Of a stretch of 64,000 nt of DNA, positions 35,029 to 46,758 are shown piece by piece. A program made the translations under genes and the position numbers. Each line of letters begins with the position of its first letter. Position 1 is the stretch's first letter. The notes below the pieces were generated by a model. That model made no database searches. It was not told the origin of the DNA and saw only the letters and a program-made list of their open reading frames with translations. This DNA comes from Straminergon stramineum (Eukaryota > Streptophyta > Bryopsida > Hypnales > Calliergonaceae): assembly GCA_963920665.1 (NCBI GenBank), contig OY987265.1, positions 28,029,001 through 28,093,000 of the forward strand, in the 5' to 3' direction.

Positions 35029-36361
35029 TCATTCTAGTGAGAGTGCCCCTTTGATAGAAAAAGAACTAAGCTTGTAATTCTTCTATTCATTTGAATGAAT
35101 TAAATATTATTTATTCCAAGGAAGTAATTATGTTGTAACTAGTAAGCTCTCATACTACCTTCAATATGGTCTACAGTGAACTTCGTATACTTTATGATGG
35201 GTAAGATAAAGGCTATTGTAAATCTATGCTGATTATCTACCACCTTTCCGTGCTTTCCCCCTCCCTAATTCCATGATGAATTCCATTATGAAAGAAAATG
35301 AAACTAGTAACTATGAGATAGTTTGGAATGTTTTGTACATTGTGTGGAGCAACATGTTCCCCTATTATTTACAACTGCTCTACATTTATGACTTCATCAA
35401 TCTCAGTACTCAATTTCAATGTGCTCTCATTCATATATACAATAAAGCTATAATTGCAAAGCAATGAAGAGTTCCAATTACAGAATTTAGAAAGCAACTT
35501 CCTCAACGGTTAGTACTATCAAAATAAAAGAAAGTGAAATGTACTTATTTTGTAATTCTTATAAAGAACTTACATGCATGACTTGAATAGTAACACTACA
35601 AATGCCCTACACCAAAGTGCATGCAACCTTCATAAGTAAGCATTTTCCAAGATTACGTAGTACGGTGGAAGTGTGATGTAAGGGTTTATTTTATTCACAA
35701 AATTGACGTAATTGCCTATTTTTGAAATATATTTCCCATAATTCTTATTTCAATATATTCCCATGTCTACGAAAAAATATCAAGAATTATAATGCATTTG
35801 AAGATTGCTTATTATTTAAAGTGAATTTCATACCCACATCCTTTCAATTACACAAACAATATAGAAGATTGAAATTAGGTGACGTCACCCTCATATCTTA
35901 TACATTTGAACTGTATACAATTTTTTACTATTACTACTATATAGAAATTTACTAATTTAATACTTGGTATTGTTATTATTGTCTACTCGTGAAACTTCCT
36001 ATTTACAAATGCACCTATATGTACATTGGAAGTTCCTCTTCACTTTAGTATATGTAAAGTAACTTTCTACGGGATAATGCCCCCTACTTCTATACCCGTA
36101 AGCGTCGAGTTCGATGTGTATTGGTTCATAAATGACAAAGAATTTGTCTATGTAGTAAGAAACTACAACTATTCAATCCTGGAATTTTGTATAGTAAAGA
36201 GAGACATTCTAATATGTTTAAACCTCTATAGTAAACCTTTTTTTTTTAAATGAAGTGATGTGATATGGTTCTCAAAAGGTTGATTTCCATGATCCACACT
36301 TTCTTCTTTAAATGTTAAGGCAACCGAATTTTAGTATTGAATGTACATATGTCCTATTTAG
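35029..36361. other. Non-coding AT-rich stretch
   Basis: Unique-looking AT-rich DNA without convincing coding or repeat structure. Confidence 0.6.
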
Positions 36362-36552
36362 TATGGGGTGGGTATGTTTTCATGGGTATGGAAGCACGAG
36401 TACATTCTTTGTGGATAAAGGGGCAGCAGGTATATGGGGCGGGTATGTGGGCGGATATGTAGAAGGCGGGTATTGGGTGGGTGGGTATGTGGAGGCAAGT
36501 ATGGTTTGGGCGAGTATGGATTGGGTGGGTATGGATTGGGCGGGTATAGGTA
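36362..36552 (+). repeat. Degenerate GGGTATGGATTGGGYG minisatellite
   Basis: G-rich units of about 16-18 bases (GGGTATGGATTGGG and variants) that become more regular toward the right end. Confidence 0.7.
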
Positions 36553-36574
36553 CCTAGGATTTTGGCATCGCCAC

Positions 36575-36835
36575 TAGGGTTTCACTCCCTCTCCAGCTTG
36601 CTCGTGGTCCTTGTCATCGCTCCCGGACACCCTCTCTCCTCCTCGCTCATTGTCCTCATCGTCGCTCCTGCTCCTCCTCCTCTCTCCTGCTCGCTCGTGA
36701 AAAGGGTGGTTGCTCTTGCTCCTCTCTCGTACTCCTCCTCCTCTCTCTTGCTCCTCGTGGATCGTGTTGTGCTCCTCGCTCCTCGTTCCTGCTCCTTGCT
36801 CCTTGTTCCTCCTCCTCCTCCTCACTACTGGTCCT
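36575..36835 (+). repeat. Pyrimidine-rich CTC/TCC low-complexity tract
   Basis: Dominated by CTCCTCCTC and CTCGCTC words. Open frames here are low-complexity artefacts. Confidence 0.75.
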
Positions 36836-36846
36836 CAACACTTGTT

Positions 36847-39010
36847 CATGGTTGTTCCGGCGGACAGTTCGACAACTCGACGAACACGACGTTCAACACA
36901 TCAAGTAGACCCTCTGTAGTCTAGCTTTTCTGTTTTTTATAGAACTTTTTTGATTTTCTATGACATTTCCTATATTATTTATATATATTTTGAGTATTCA
37001 CTGTTAAAGTAGTCCAAAGTGTACTAAAAGTTCCAAAAAGTTAAAATATACTTTGCTAGATAATCAAAATAGTAGTTAAAAGGCGAAAAAGCAAAACATT
37101 AAAGAAAAAAGTACAAAGATAAAGAAAAAGAAAAAGAGAAAATTGGGGATTCAAGAGGCGCAATGAACGTCGCGCTGATCGCAAGCGCTGCGACCTCTTC
37201 GATCACCCCCTCCTCTTGCCTTTAATTCTATTTTCTCTCCCATTTTTCACCACCAGTGCAGATCAAGTTATTCTTCCTAGTGTTGTAATCTTTGTGCGTA
37301 TAACTGTGTATTTGCAATAAAAGATTGAGTTCGTGTAGTTTGTGCATCTATGTGGTGTGAAATTTGAGTTTGTGTGTGTTGTGGTGAAATTACTTGGATT
37401 TGGAGGGATTGTGCATTAGTCTGAGCGGTTTGTGAATTTCGAAACTGCGAGACGAAGGATTGAGGACACTTGAAGTAGAATTTGGACTGAGGTACATGTG
37501 GCGGCGAGCGGCGAGACTGGGCTGAGCGAGGCACGGCGCGGCGCATCAACGTCGAGGAGTATAGATAGGTTATCCGGGAGAAGCAAGCTCTGGTGGCAGT
37601 GCGGGAGTTTAGAAATTGTGGAGTGAGGAGAGGGTGAGTCTGATCATATTGAGCATTCAATTTGCGAATCAGCGATCAGTTCTGTGGTGAACAGTCAGAC
37701 TCTGGTGCCAACTCGCTTCAGCGAACGACGAGCTTGCGGTGCCGAATCAAGTCGGGTCATAAATAAATAAAATTTTCAAATCTAATTCTGTGAACCTTTG
37801 AGGGGATCCGTGTGCACGTTTGATGTAGAACACTAAGTGATTGCAAGTCCAATGAAATTGGTCTGATTTCGAAATGACACTGAAAATTTGGTCATTTGCG
37901 AGGTTGTGATCAAATTAGGGATTCAGAGACTTGGGAATGCCCAATGTTTGAGAATTAAACCAAAATTGGAAAATTTGGGTGTTTGCGAGATCACTGGGTG
38001 TATCAAAATCGCAATTAGGTGAGAATTTTGAGAAAATCTTCACAAATTCTACACCGAGCGCATTGTGCCGAGGCAGTCAATCCAAATCAGGACAGGAACG
38101 TTGGAGAAGCTTCGACGAGGGCCCGACAAGTTGCGGGGTCAGAACTGATTCGACAGGGCCTCGACGGGTTGAGATCCTGTTGGCATTCAACCAGGTATCT
38201 CTAGGGTACCGCGGCTTTGGGGTGTTGTACGATTATAGGCCCTGAGTACCAAGACCATGGGCTCTGAAGTACGGTCATAGGGTTGATATTGATGGTTTTG
38301 GGGTTATAAAATTTTGGATGTTTCGACTTAATTATTTGACCAAAAACAAATTAATATAAGGGTCAAAATTTTTCGAACGGCCGTACCACTAGTTTGGGAA
38401 TTCGATTTAGAATTTAGATTATGTTATTTTGCATCAATGTTATTAGAGTTTGTATTGGAAATTGCATATAGATGTTGTAAGTCGGGACCTGTGTGGGTTT
38501 TAGGTAGAGCATACTGACTTGCACGTGTTCTAGCCATATTGTCCTAGAGCCTTGGAGTGACTTATTGTAAGCCTTTCCCAACCCTTAACTCTAATTTGTT
38601 TTGAAATATTAAATACGTATATTTGTACTATTTTCAAAGTACTATAGTGGACTGTACTAAAGTCTAAGTCCTACATTGCATCCATATACAAGTCAGTCCA
38701 CCCTGAACTATTGTCAAGAACTATTGTCACAAGCCCTAGAACACTAGACAAGATAGGGACGTGCATGTTGACTCTATTTCATCTTATAATGGACGGATGA
38801 ATGTTTTCCTGGGTTTTAGTGGGATTAAGAGTGAATAAGTCTCTAACTCTTGCACATTGGTACATTGTGACCTTTAAACACATTATCCTAGCTTTATATA
38901 GTTCATTCCCTAGAGTCGAACTTGGATTCAGTCGAATAAGATTAGATTCCGGAAAATATACTACACCCTCTTGTCCGTCTAATAGAGTCAAACTTACCTT
39001 TGACTTTTAA
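36847..39010 (+). mobile_element. hAT element terminus (right-end type), split by a solo LTR
   Basis: Begins CATGGTTGTTCCGG and matches the reverse complement of the right end of the element at 53263-53625 (GACAACTCGACGAACACGACG and onward; longest shared word ACTCGACGAACACGACG). The match stops at 36914 and resumes at 38966 (CCCTCTTGTCCGTCTAATAG), because an LTR is inserted between. The opposite terminus was not found downstream. A GC array and a WCHI-family fragment follow. Confidence 0.7.
36915..38965. mobile_element. Solo LTR of 2051 bp with 5-bp target duplication
   Basis: Starts TGTAGT and ends ACTACA, so it has the TG..CA ends and short inverted termini typical of LTRs. It is flanked on both sides by CCCTC (36910-36914 and 38966-38970) and interrupts a hAT terminal sequence whose two parts become contiguous when it is removed. 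No internal retrotransposon genes are present, so recombination to a solo LTR is the likely history. Confidence 0.8.
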
Positions 39011-39094
39011 AAAAAATTTCACCCTACCCGTGAGGCCACTTGGATGCCATGTGGCAAACACGTGTCTTCCACGTAGCATCCTAAAGGGGTGCAT

Positions 39095-39588
39095 GCAGGT
39101 GTGGGCGACTTCGGGTTCAGGCTAGTGGGCGACTGCAGGTGTCAAATACGTGGCAAGCTACAAAGCAAAGACACAAAGTGAGAACCCAAAGAGAAGTAAC
39201 ACCCCTCAATTACCCACGGTCACCCCAAAAGACCCGCAGTCGCCTCCCAAGGGACCCGCACGCGCCCCCAAAGACTCGCAGTCGCCTCCCAAGGCATTCG
39301 CACGCGCCCCCAAAGACCTGCAATCGCCCCCCAAAGGACCTGCACGCGCCCCTGAAACCGCAGTCGCCTCCCAAAAGACCCGCACGTGCCCTTGGACCCG
39401 CAGTCGCCCTGTCCAGGACCCGCACGCACCCCTGGACCCGCAGTCGCCTCCTCGGACCCGAATGCGCCCTACCAGACCCGTAGTCGCTCCGCGAGATCCG
39501 TGCGCATCCTCTAGAGACAGCGGGTTCAATCAGTGGTCGCCCACCCGCACGCACCCCATGACCAACTCTCACCCGTGCTCGCCCCACC
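39095..39588 (+). repeat. GC-rich two-word array upstream of the truncated WCHI-family frame
   Basis: The clearest alternation of the two words: ACCCGCAGTCGCC and ACCCGCACGCGCC follow each other repeatedly across 39230-39480, with AAA/GGA-rich spacers. Words point toward the frame at 39781. Confidence 0.85.
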
Positions 39589-39595
39589 TATTTAT
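39589..39595 (+). promoter_or_regulatory. TATA-like box after the array
   Basis: TATTTAT directly after the last array word, followed about 26 bases later by CCTTTCATTGAGG, a partial match to the block shared by the 519-aa, 487-aa and kinase-like genes. Confidence 0.45.
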
Positions 39596-39780
39596 CCACT
39601 CGCCCAAGACCTTTTGGGCACCTTTCATTGAGGCTTCTTGTCTTGTATCCTTTATTAGCTACATGCGTGAACCTTGACTATTTACTATTTATTACATTCA
39701 TCCACCCTTCTTACCTTACTAGTTGTAGACCACCTAAACTCCCAAACGAGTTTTTTGAGCCTTAGACACGACAATCATTG

Positions 39781-40056
39781 ATGGCCACTGCATTTAACAA
39801 TGCTAGGGCATTGCCTATCTCTGCTACTGCACAGACCGCTGGGGCATTACGGAAGGGTGCCAAAGACAAACATCGCAAGTGTAGGGGCACTATTCATCGG
39901 AAACGATTGCACGTGCTTAATAGTGAAGCCCACCTTGCTTTTAAGGGTTGGAATGAAGAACCAGAGCCTTGGACAATACAAACTTGCGAAGACTACATCG
40001 AGTGGTGCCACATCGGCAAGTTCTTTCCTTTATGGCGTCATCATCAACGAAGCTAG
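39781..40056 (+). pseudogene. Truncated WCHI-family gene
   Basis: The frame encodes a basic leader and the first half of the WCHI-type block (HLAFKGW, EEPEPW, EWCHIGKFFPLWRHH) and then stops. It is closest to the 487-aa paralogue (FKGWRNEPEPW). The KQN..NL and VYAE parts and the coiled coil are missing, and the following sequence shows no homology. It is probably cut off by a deletion or insertion. The promoter module upstream is still recognisable. Confidence 0.65.
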
Positions 40057-40726
40057 TATACGAGTGTAGAGCGGGAGCACAGAGCTTGGAGCATAAAAAG
40101 CTGAGCTTGAAACAAAATTGCTTGTAAATATGATTTTAGTTTTCATGAAGAGGGAATTTGTTACAAGTTAATTTGAAAATATTTTGAGATTTTTTTTAGT
40201 TATAGATAGTGAAACCTATAACCGTGGACCTAAGACCTTGTGAAATAAGCATATTCATAAAATTTTAGTATTAAGACTTAAGCCTTGTATTATATTGATC
40301 TATTATAAAATGATTTTCTTAATACAAACATTTCATGGAAATGAAATGTCAAGAAAATGTTCTTAGGAACTTTGAAGTATAATTTGGAACTGTAATTATT
40401 CCAAGTCTGTGGAAATGTATAGGGTCCTTAACATTTCTAAGATTTTGGGGTTTTAGGGTTTTAGGGAAACTTTTATCTTCTAGAAAGTACGTTAGATTAT
40501 TTCTGGGAAGATATGCATTGTTACCAGTCTCTAAAAATATCATGCCAGAAGTAAAGAAGAGTTGTAAGAAAACAATTGAATACAGCATGCACATAAACAA
40601 TGATAGTAGAAATTGAGTAGTGGCCCTTTCGTCTCACTACATTTTAAAAATGAATCAAAATACAAATAGGTCTTTCTGGTTTAGTTCTTCACTAACCAAG
40701 CACATGGAGTCTCTAAATAAGCTTAC
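40057..40726. other. Non-coding AT-rich stretch
   Basis: No gene recognised. There is a short telomere-like GGGTTTTAGGGTTTTAGGG patch near 40447. Confidence 0.6.
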
Positions 40727-43700
40727 CTATGAATTGCTTGTGCACCTCAAAATGCCACTCTCAAGAATACGTTTCACGTCATGAAAGCTAAAACTTGGAG
40801 CATGAATGAAAACATCTACTTGTGCATCAAGGTCACATATGACCACGAAGATGAAGTACAAATGTTTACAATTTGCCCATTGCCCTCTTTTTCCTAATGC
40901 TGTTGTTGACATTTCCTTGAAATAAGGACAAGTGCATTCTGGAAATGAACCTATAGTAATAACGTATGGGTGAATGTTAGGTAGTATACCAGAATCAAGC
41001 ATTATAATGCATCCAAAACCAGGATGTGGTATCATAGTTACTTGACAAACAAATGCCTTCAAAGTAAATGCAGAAGCGCAATTGTTTGCTTGTTTAGTCG
41101 TTGGTGCATTAGGATTCCTTCGTATTTTTTTTCCCGATCTTGTACTAGGATGCTCAGCAAGAAAAGCTGGAACTTGGAATCCTAATAAATCGGCTGGTAG
41201 TTCTTGGTCTCCAAACAACCTTTTAGGAGATATTTGAACACGTTCAGGAAGACAAAATCCTGCATTCTGAAGCTCCATCATTTCTTTTTGTGTCAAATTA
41301 GTTCCAAACTTCACTAGCCAAATACTTGGCACTTCAAGTTTAGAAAGAACCCATTTCCACTTTGACCCTTTAACACACCGCTCAATGTCGTCATTGCAAA
41401 AGAAAAATTGCATCCTTTCAATCCTATTCTTCTTGTAATTGTCCATGTTGCCAGTATAAGTTGGTGCTGCAGTTCCTTTATTCCCTTGCACAATCTTGGC
41501 GATACACTTCTTCTTTGTAAGAGCTTGTAGGGCAAAACACGCCTTCGCTGATGTCTTTTGCAATCGTGCAATATGCCATTGTGACTCATCACAAGTAGTC
41601 TCTTTGATGGTTGTCACTCAAAGTGCCATTGGTGTTGATGATGTGTTAAGTGGTCTGCTTGACATCAAAAATTCAGCCTCTTCTCCATTTCCACTAAGCA
41701 AGGGTTCTTTTGAGATAGGATCCAAAAAAATTCCAGACGAACTTGCTCGGATGGACCTTGTCTGTGCAAGTGGTCGAGAAAAATTCACTTTATTGGGGCG
41801 GTGTGAATCATGCTCTGAGCTAGGAGGTAAATTTGGCATACGCTTTTGAGACCCAAAAACTTCCTCACCTTCAAAGTGTGGATCTCTTGTGCAAAATTCT
41901 CCAACCCCTGGAACACTTGCCATTGCATCATTTAGACCTTTAGGGTTTCCAGTGCCTTGGGCATATCTTTGTGCAACTCGAAGGAGAAGTTCTTCTTTTC
42001 CGGGACCTGTTCCTGGATTCTCACCTTTCAAAAATTGATAATATCTAACCATCTGCACGAATGCTCTAACATAGTCATCAATAGTAGCAACGTACAAATC
42101 ATTCCCTCGATTTCCAGATTGCTGCAACCATTTGTTATGGATTGTCTCAGCAAGGTTGCACGAGGGCATCTTTGAAAGTTCATCAGTCGACAAATCCTAT
42201 ACCAGAAAGTGAAGGTTAGTAGAAGACATAATGAAGTATAAATACATGGCTAAGGATTATGCATGTCTCATAAGCACTGCTACAGAAAATTATTGAAAGC
42301 TATTGAAGTCTATGTTTATCAATGAAATTCTAAATTACAATGACATACAATTGACAATAACATGTACAGTGTTGATTTAAAATTGAAATAAAAGATTGAA
42401 TTTAGAAGGAATGGAATCTCACAATTTGCATAAATCCTCCCCATTGTCTGTACCAGAAGTGCCAAAATGCTAACCACAATTCCAATCACCGTAGCTCCTC
42501 CTCTATTGTGGCTCCTGAAGAGTGCCACCATGCTCGAATGGCGTGAAATCGGATCTCAGACTCAGACTCAGATGTTGCATCTTTGTACTGCTTATACAAC
42601 TTCCGATGTTGATCTTGAAGGTCTGCGCGAATGTCTACCTTTGTATGCTTTTCCAAGGATTGAGTCTAGTGGAAGAGACAAGTCCACTCTCGATTGAGCA
42701 TGGGCTCGGTAGGATCCCCACTCCCATATATACTTCTCACCGCATTCCAATTTGCTTGTGCACAGTCAGCCATGAAACCCTTAAAATGAGGCAAGGCAAT
42801 ACCATGTTTGGCCATAATTGCGTTCAAATTCTTCCAAAAATTGATTTGAGCAATTGAATCCTCGGATTGCATATCACAGAGGGCAATAGTCATCACGCAG
42901 CAAAAACTAGGATCATAAACATGACATGCCATTGTTGTCCAGTGCTTTACTCGCTTGACATGATCGAACATAATCCAAGCATCTTGAAGGTCTCCACCTA
43001 GTTGCATCCGAGTTACCAAATCAACGCCACTAGCTGGACCTAACTCAGACATTTTGAAGACAAAAACTTTGTCTGAATTAGATCCTTGACCAGGGAACTT
43101 GTTCTCTTGAACATAAGCCCAATTGCTACATCCCCGAAGTTTGGTGATGTTGTCCATAACTCCAAACCTTCGAAAATACTTGAATGTGGTGACTTCATTT
43201 CTAATGCTTGGAGAACTCATGTATTTGCACTTATCAAGAACTGGACTGAGTTCATCAAGTCCAAACTTAGCATCTAAGACTCCTTCAGGTCGGAGAAGCA
43301 ATTCTCCGAGAAATTCCTTGCTTGCCTCTAGAACAATTGAAGAATTGGTTGCAGATGGAGTCCTCTTGACTTGATCAGGAATTAATGAACGAGTCCTCTC
43401 CTTTGAAACACGGCACTCTCCATTTTTCACAGGGTGATCATGAAAACCGAAGTGAACACATGCTCGATTCATTTCCTTCTGTCCAACCACATAGTATATT
43501 TTTGTTGGGCAACTTGAAATACATGAAGGAATAGCAAAACAAATTTTACATGTGATTGTTGAACCAGAAAGAGGGGTGGAACCAACCTCAAATGGAACGG
43601 GAGAACAACCATCCCATTCGGTCTTGTTCAATACTGCTATGCGATGAACACGAGTGAGGTAGCCGCATTTGGTGTTATCACAACGAAGATGCCCAACACA

Positions 43701-44514
43701 TGAAGACAAGCGAAATGACAACCTGTCATTGTTTTTGATATTAGTCGTATGAGTGTTTGACCAAACATGCCCGTCATAGCGTTTCTCCATTCCACTCAAA
43801 AGCTTCGCTTGACATTGGATACCAAAACTATGAAGTGGCGGTAACTCAAAAATCACATCACCATTGAACACTGGTAGAACAAATTCAACTTGATGAATTG
43901 AAATTGAATCATAATCAACTTTCTTGAATGGATTCCTCGACCCTTTTGTGTGACCAAGCTTCCGCAAATAGGGAATGATAGATTGTCCACCAATATGCTC
44001 CAATCTTGTAAGTACTACTGGAGAAGGGACAGAGGATGTGCCATGAACTTGTGACAACAGAGTTGGTGTCTGTTTGAATAGTTTGTGAGGTGGTGACGAG
44101 TCGTCAGATTGCATCATCGCTATCGATTGCAATGACCTCTACTCTTGGCTCAATCTTAACTTGTGCTTGTGTAGGTGTGTGGCAAGTAGCAGTGGTTGAT
44201 AATCTTGGAGTTTCTTCCCCAGAGGATGCCACTATAACTGATTCAGGTAAACCATACGCTAAATATCTTCCAGGTTGCAAATGCCACTGCCTACAAGGGC
44301 TATCAAGAACAACATCCCGACCAAGCGTATGAGTCAAGTCACCAGTTAAACCATCAAAGATCTCTTCTTCAATATGTAACGAGCTTTCAAATAAACAAAA
44401 TCGAATACTCAAACAGAACACAGTTACGACAGCATATTCCAATTCCCCAATTGAAAATGTGATAGGGACAACTTCTCTTAGAGCCCTCACAACCACCACT
44501 ATATTGGAAGACAT
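40727..44514 (-). pseudogene. MULE-type transposase with SWIM zinc finger, decayed
   Basis: The N-terminal frame (44514-44104) must shift by one base into the long frame (44132-42666). That frame continues past TAG (42666-42668) and TGA (42486-42488) to a likely exon end at 42423; an intron with GT..AG ends (42422-42197) leads to an exon 42196-40727 with a TGA at 41618-41620. Motifs: a Cys/His-rich domain (CDNTKCGYLTRVHR, CKICFAIPSC, RACVHFGFHDHPV), a transposase core (DAWIMFDHVKRVKHW, CDMQSEDSIAQ, FKGFMADCAQANWNAV) and a SWIM finger near the C-terminus (CTCPYF..CKH). The stop after CLFH probably replaced Trp. The family moves Mutator-like elements. This copy has at least three stops and one frameshift, so it is inactive. 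Confidence 0.75.
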
Positions 44515-45746
44515 GCTTAAGATAATTGCAATCCGTAGCTAAAAAACATGGTCATAGTAGTATTCCATGGACTTCGAGTGTTAACAAATTGCAAATATTC
44601 ACCTATTCAAATCTAGGTGAGAGTAAGAGATAGAAACAAAAAAATGAAAGAGTAGAAGAGAAATTCTATCAAGGAACTCTTAATTAAGGGAGAAGTGAAA
44701 AGTAAATGTCACTTCAATAGTTGGAAGTTATCTTTACTGCAATGGTGGAACATAATTCAATAGAGGTCACACTAAAATTAATTGCAAAGAATTTTCTCAT
44801 AAAACAAACCGCCATGTAAAATTTGTTAGGGGTGTAATAAATCGAGTACAACCTAGATCCCCATAAACTCTCAAAATCCTATGACATTCATTGTATGGTA
44901 GAACCACCCATTACCAACTACAAACCATGGTCAATACATTGGATATGGGAAATTCAACAGAGAAATGACTCACAGGTAACCCTAAAGTTCTAGGTTTCCC
45001 ACCATCTTGTATCCATCACTATTATGTCACATTTGCTTCGTTTTGAGAGTCAAATTAGTTTTTAGATGAACAGTGATGGAAGAATCAATGTATTTGGGAT
45101 GGGAGTAGGCCAACTTTTGGCTTCTAAAAATTATAGCAATTTTAATTTAAGGAAAAAAATTATAAAACTTTGACAACGCTCATCATTTATATCTCTTTAC
45201 ATGGAAAAAAATTAACAATGCCTCCTAATACTTCAAATCATGCACAAAATGCTTAAGTGGTTGGTAATGGGTGGCTCTACTATAGTGTCGTGTAGAATGG
45301 AAAAATGCCATTTCATAGGCTCATATGAATGTCATCCAATTAATTGCCCAATGACAAAGCTATATGTGACGGCTTATCAGCACAAATCATAAACAATACC
45401 ATATAGAAATCGGATCTTTAGTTATTCACATCTTCATCAATACATGTTTAAGGGATCATTCAAATTTAAATTTAAATGATGATGTAGATTTCTTAAATAG
45501 TTTGGTATCCTACTGACCAATCCCATATAATTAATGAAGATATACAAAAAGTACGTTAAGAAACAACCAAATTTTGAAGAATTGTCTAATCAAAATAAGT
45601 AGTCGTTAAATCTATACCTACACAATATGTACTATAGAAGCATTATTGAGTTGATCACCTAGAAAATTAAATATAAATATATATGTACATACTCTACTCA
45701 CATAGTTAGCACTTCCTTAACTTGAGGAAGACTTAGAGTATCTCAA
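44515..45746. other. Intergenic region between divergent MULE-type and methyltransferase-like genes
   Basis: AT-rich. A TATA box (TATAAAT, 45672-45678) lies about 70 bases before the ATG of the gene at 45747. No GC array is present, unlike the other gene starts in the window. Confidence 0.5.
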
Positions 45747-46758
45747 ATGTTTGGAGTTGAGAATTTGTCCCCTTCACTTGAGAAACCAAAGCAAAGGAGG
45801 AGGAAGTCAAGCACCAAGTATTCTTCAAAGAAAGCACTTCATCGTTCTAGGGAACAAAGGATTCGTAATGGGACATGTATTGGACTCTTGTCTAGCCTTA
45901 CCAAGAAGCTTATTTTTGAAGGCAATGAAGTATTCCAGCCTCCAGGGAGCTGTTCACCGACGGAGTCATTCTTAGAATCAATTACTGAAGTTGAAGAGGG
46001 CAATGTTGTGAACAACGCCAACCGTCAAGTCCTCCAGGTATGTATTTTTATTCTCATATAGATATTTCATTAGATCCATTGGTTTCAATAGTTAGAGTAA
46101 ACATAGAGTCGAAAGACTTAAATATATGTCTCAAGCTAAACTTTTGACACAAAAGATGCAAGAGGCTCTTTAGAGGATCAAATGCTCAATTTCCTAATTG
46201 CGTTGAACCTATCATTTCTATCATATTTACTCTTCTGTGATGGAGAAATTAAGTGTTATAGGAAGACAATACCAAATTTGGTAATGTTTCTTTAAGAGTA
46301 GGTATGGAGTTAAAGTTCGATAGATACTACTTAGTTCTCCTTATATAATTTGGAATTTTTCAATCAAAGAATACAAATTCATAGGCTAACAAACAATTTA
46401 TTGAATCAAATACAAGAAATATCTATTAATACAATGATGCATTTATAAAAGTGAAAGTAAATTAAGACCATAGACTTGAGAATGACAAATAGATTAAGTC
46501 CTATCACAAGAAAGGTTAAAGAAGAATATTTTCCGAAGTAAGTATCCTATCACTTCATATGTCATTGGTTTAGGGTTCTGAGCCCTAGTGTGAATACTGC
46601 AGCTATCGGCCGCCACTCTTTTGGAGACGAAAGGAGGATTGGACGATGTGTTTCTTGGCAGTCTGGGTTCAATATCACCAAAACTAGGTTGTTCTGCCCA
46701 AGCTAATGAGAAGGACGGAGCTCTAGCAACAGAAATCAAGTTTCCTTCAAGCTCTCAG

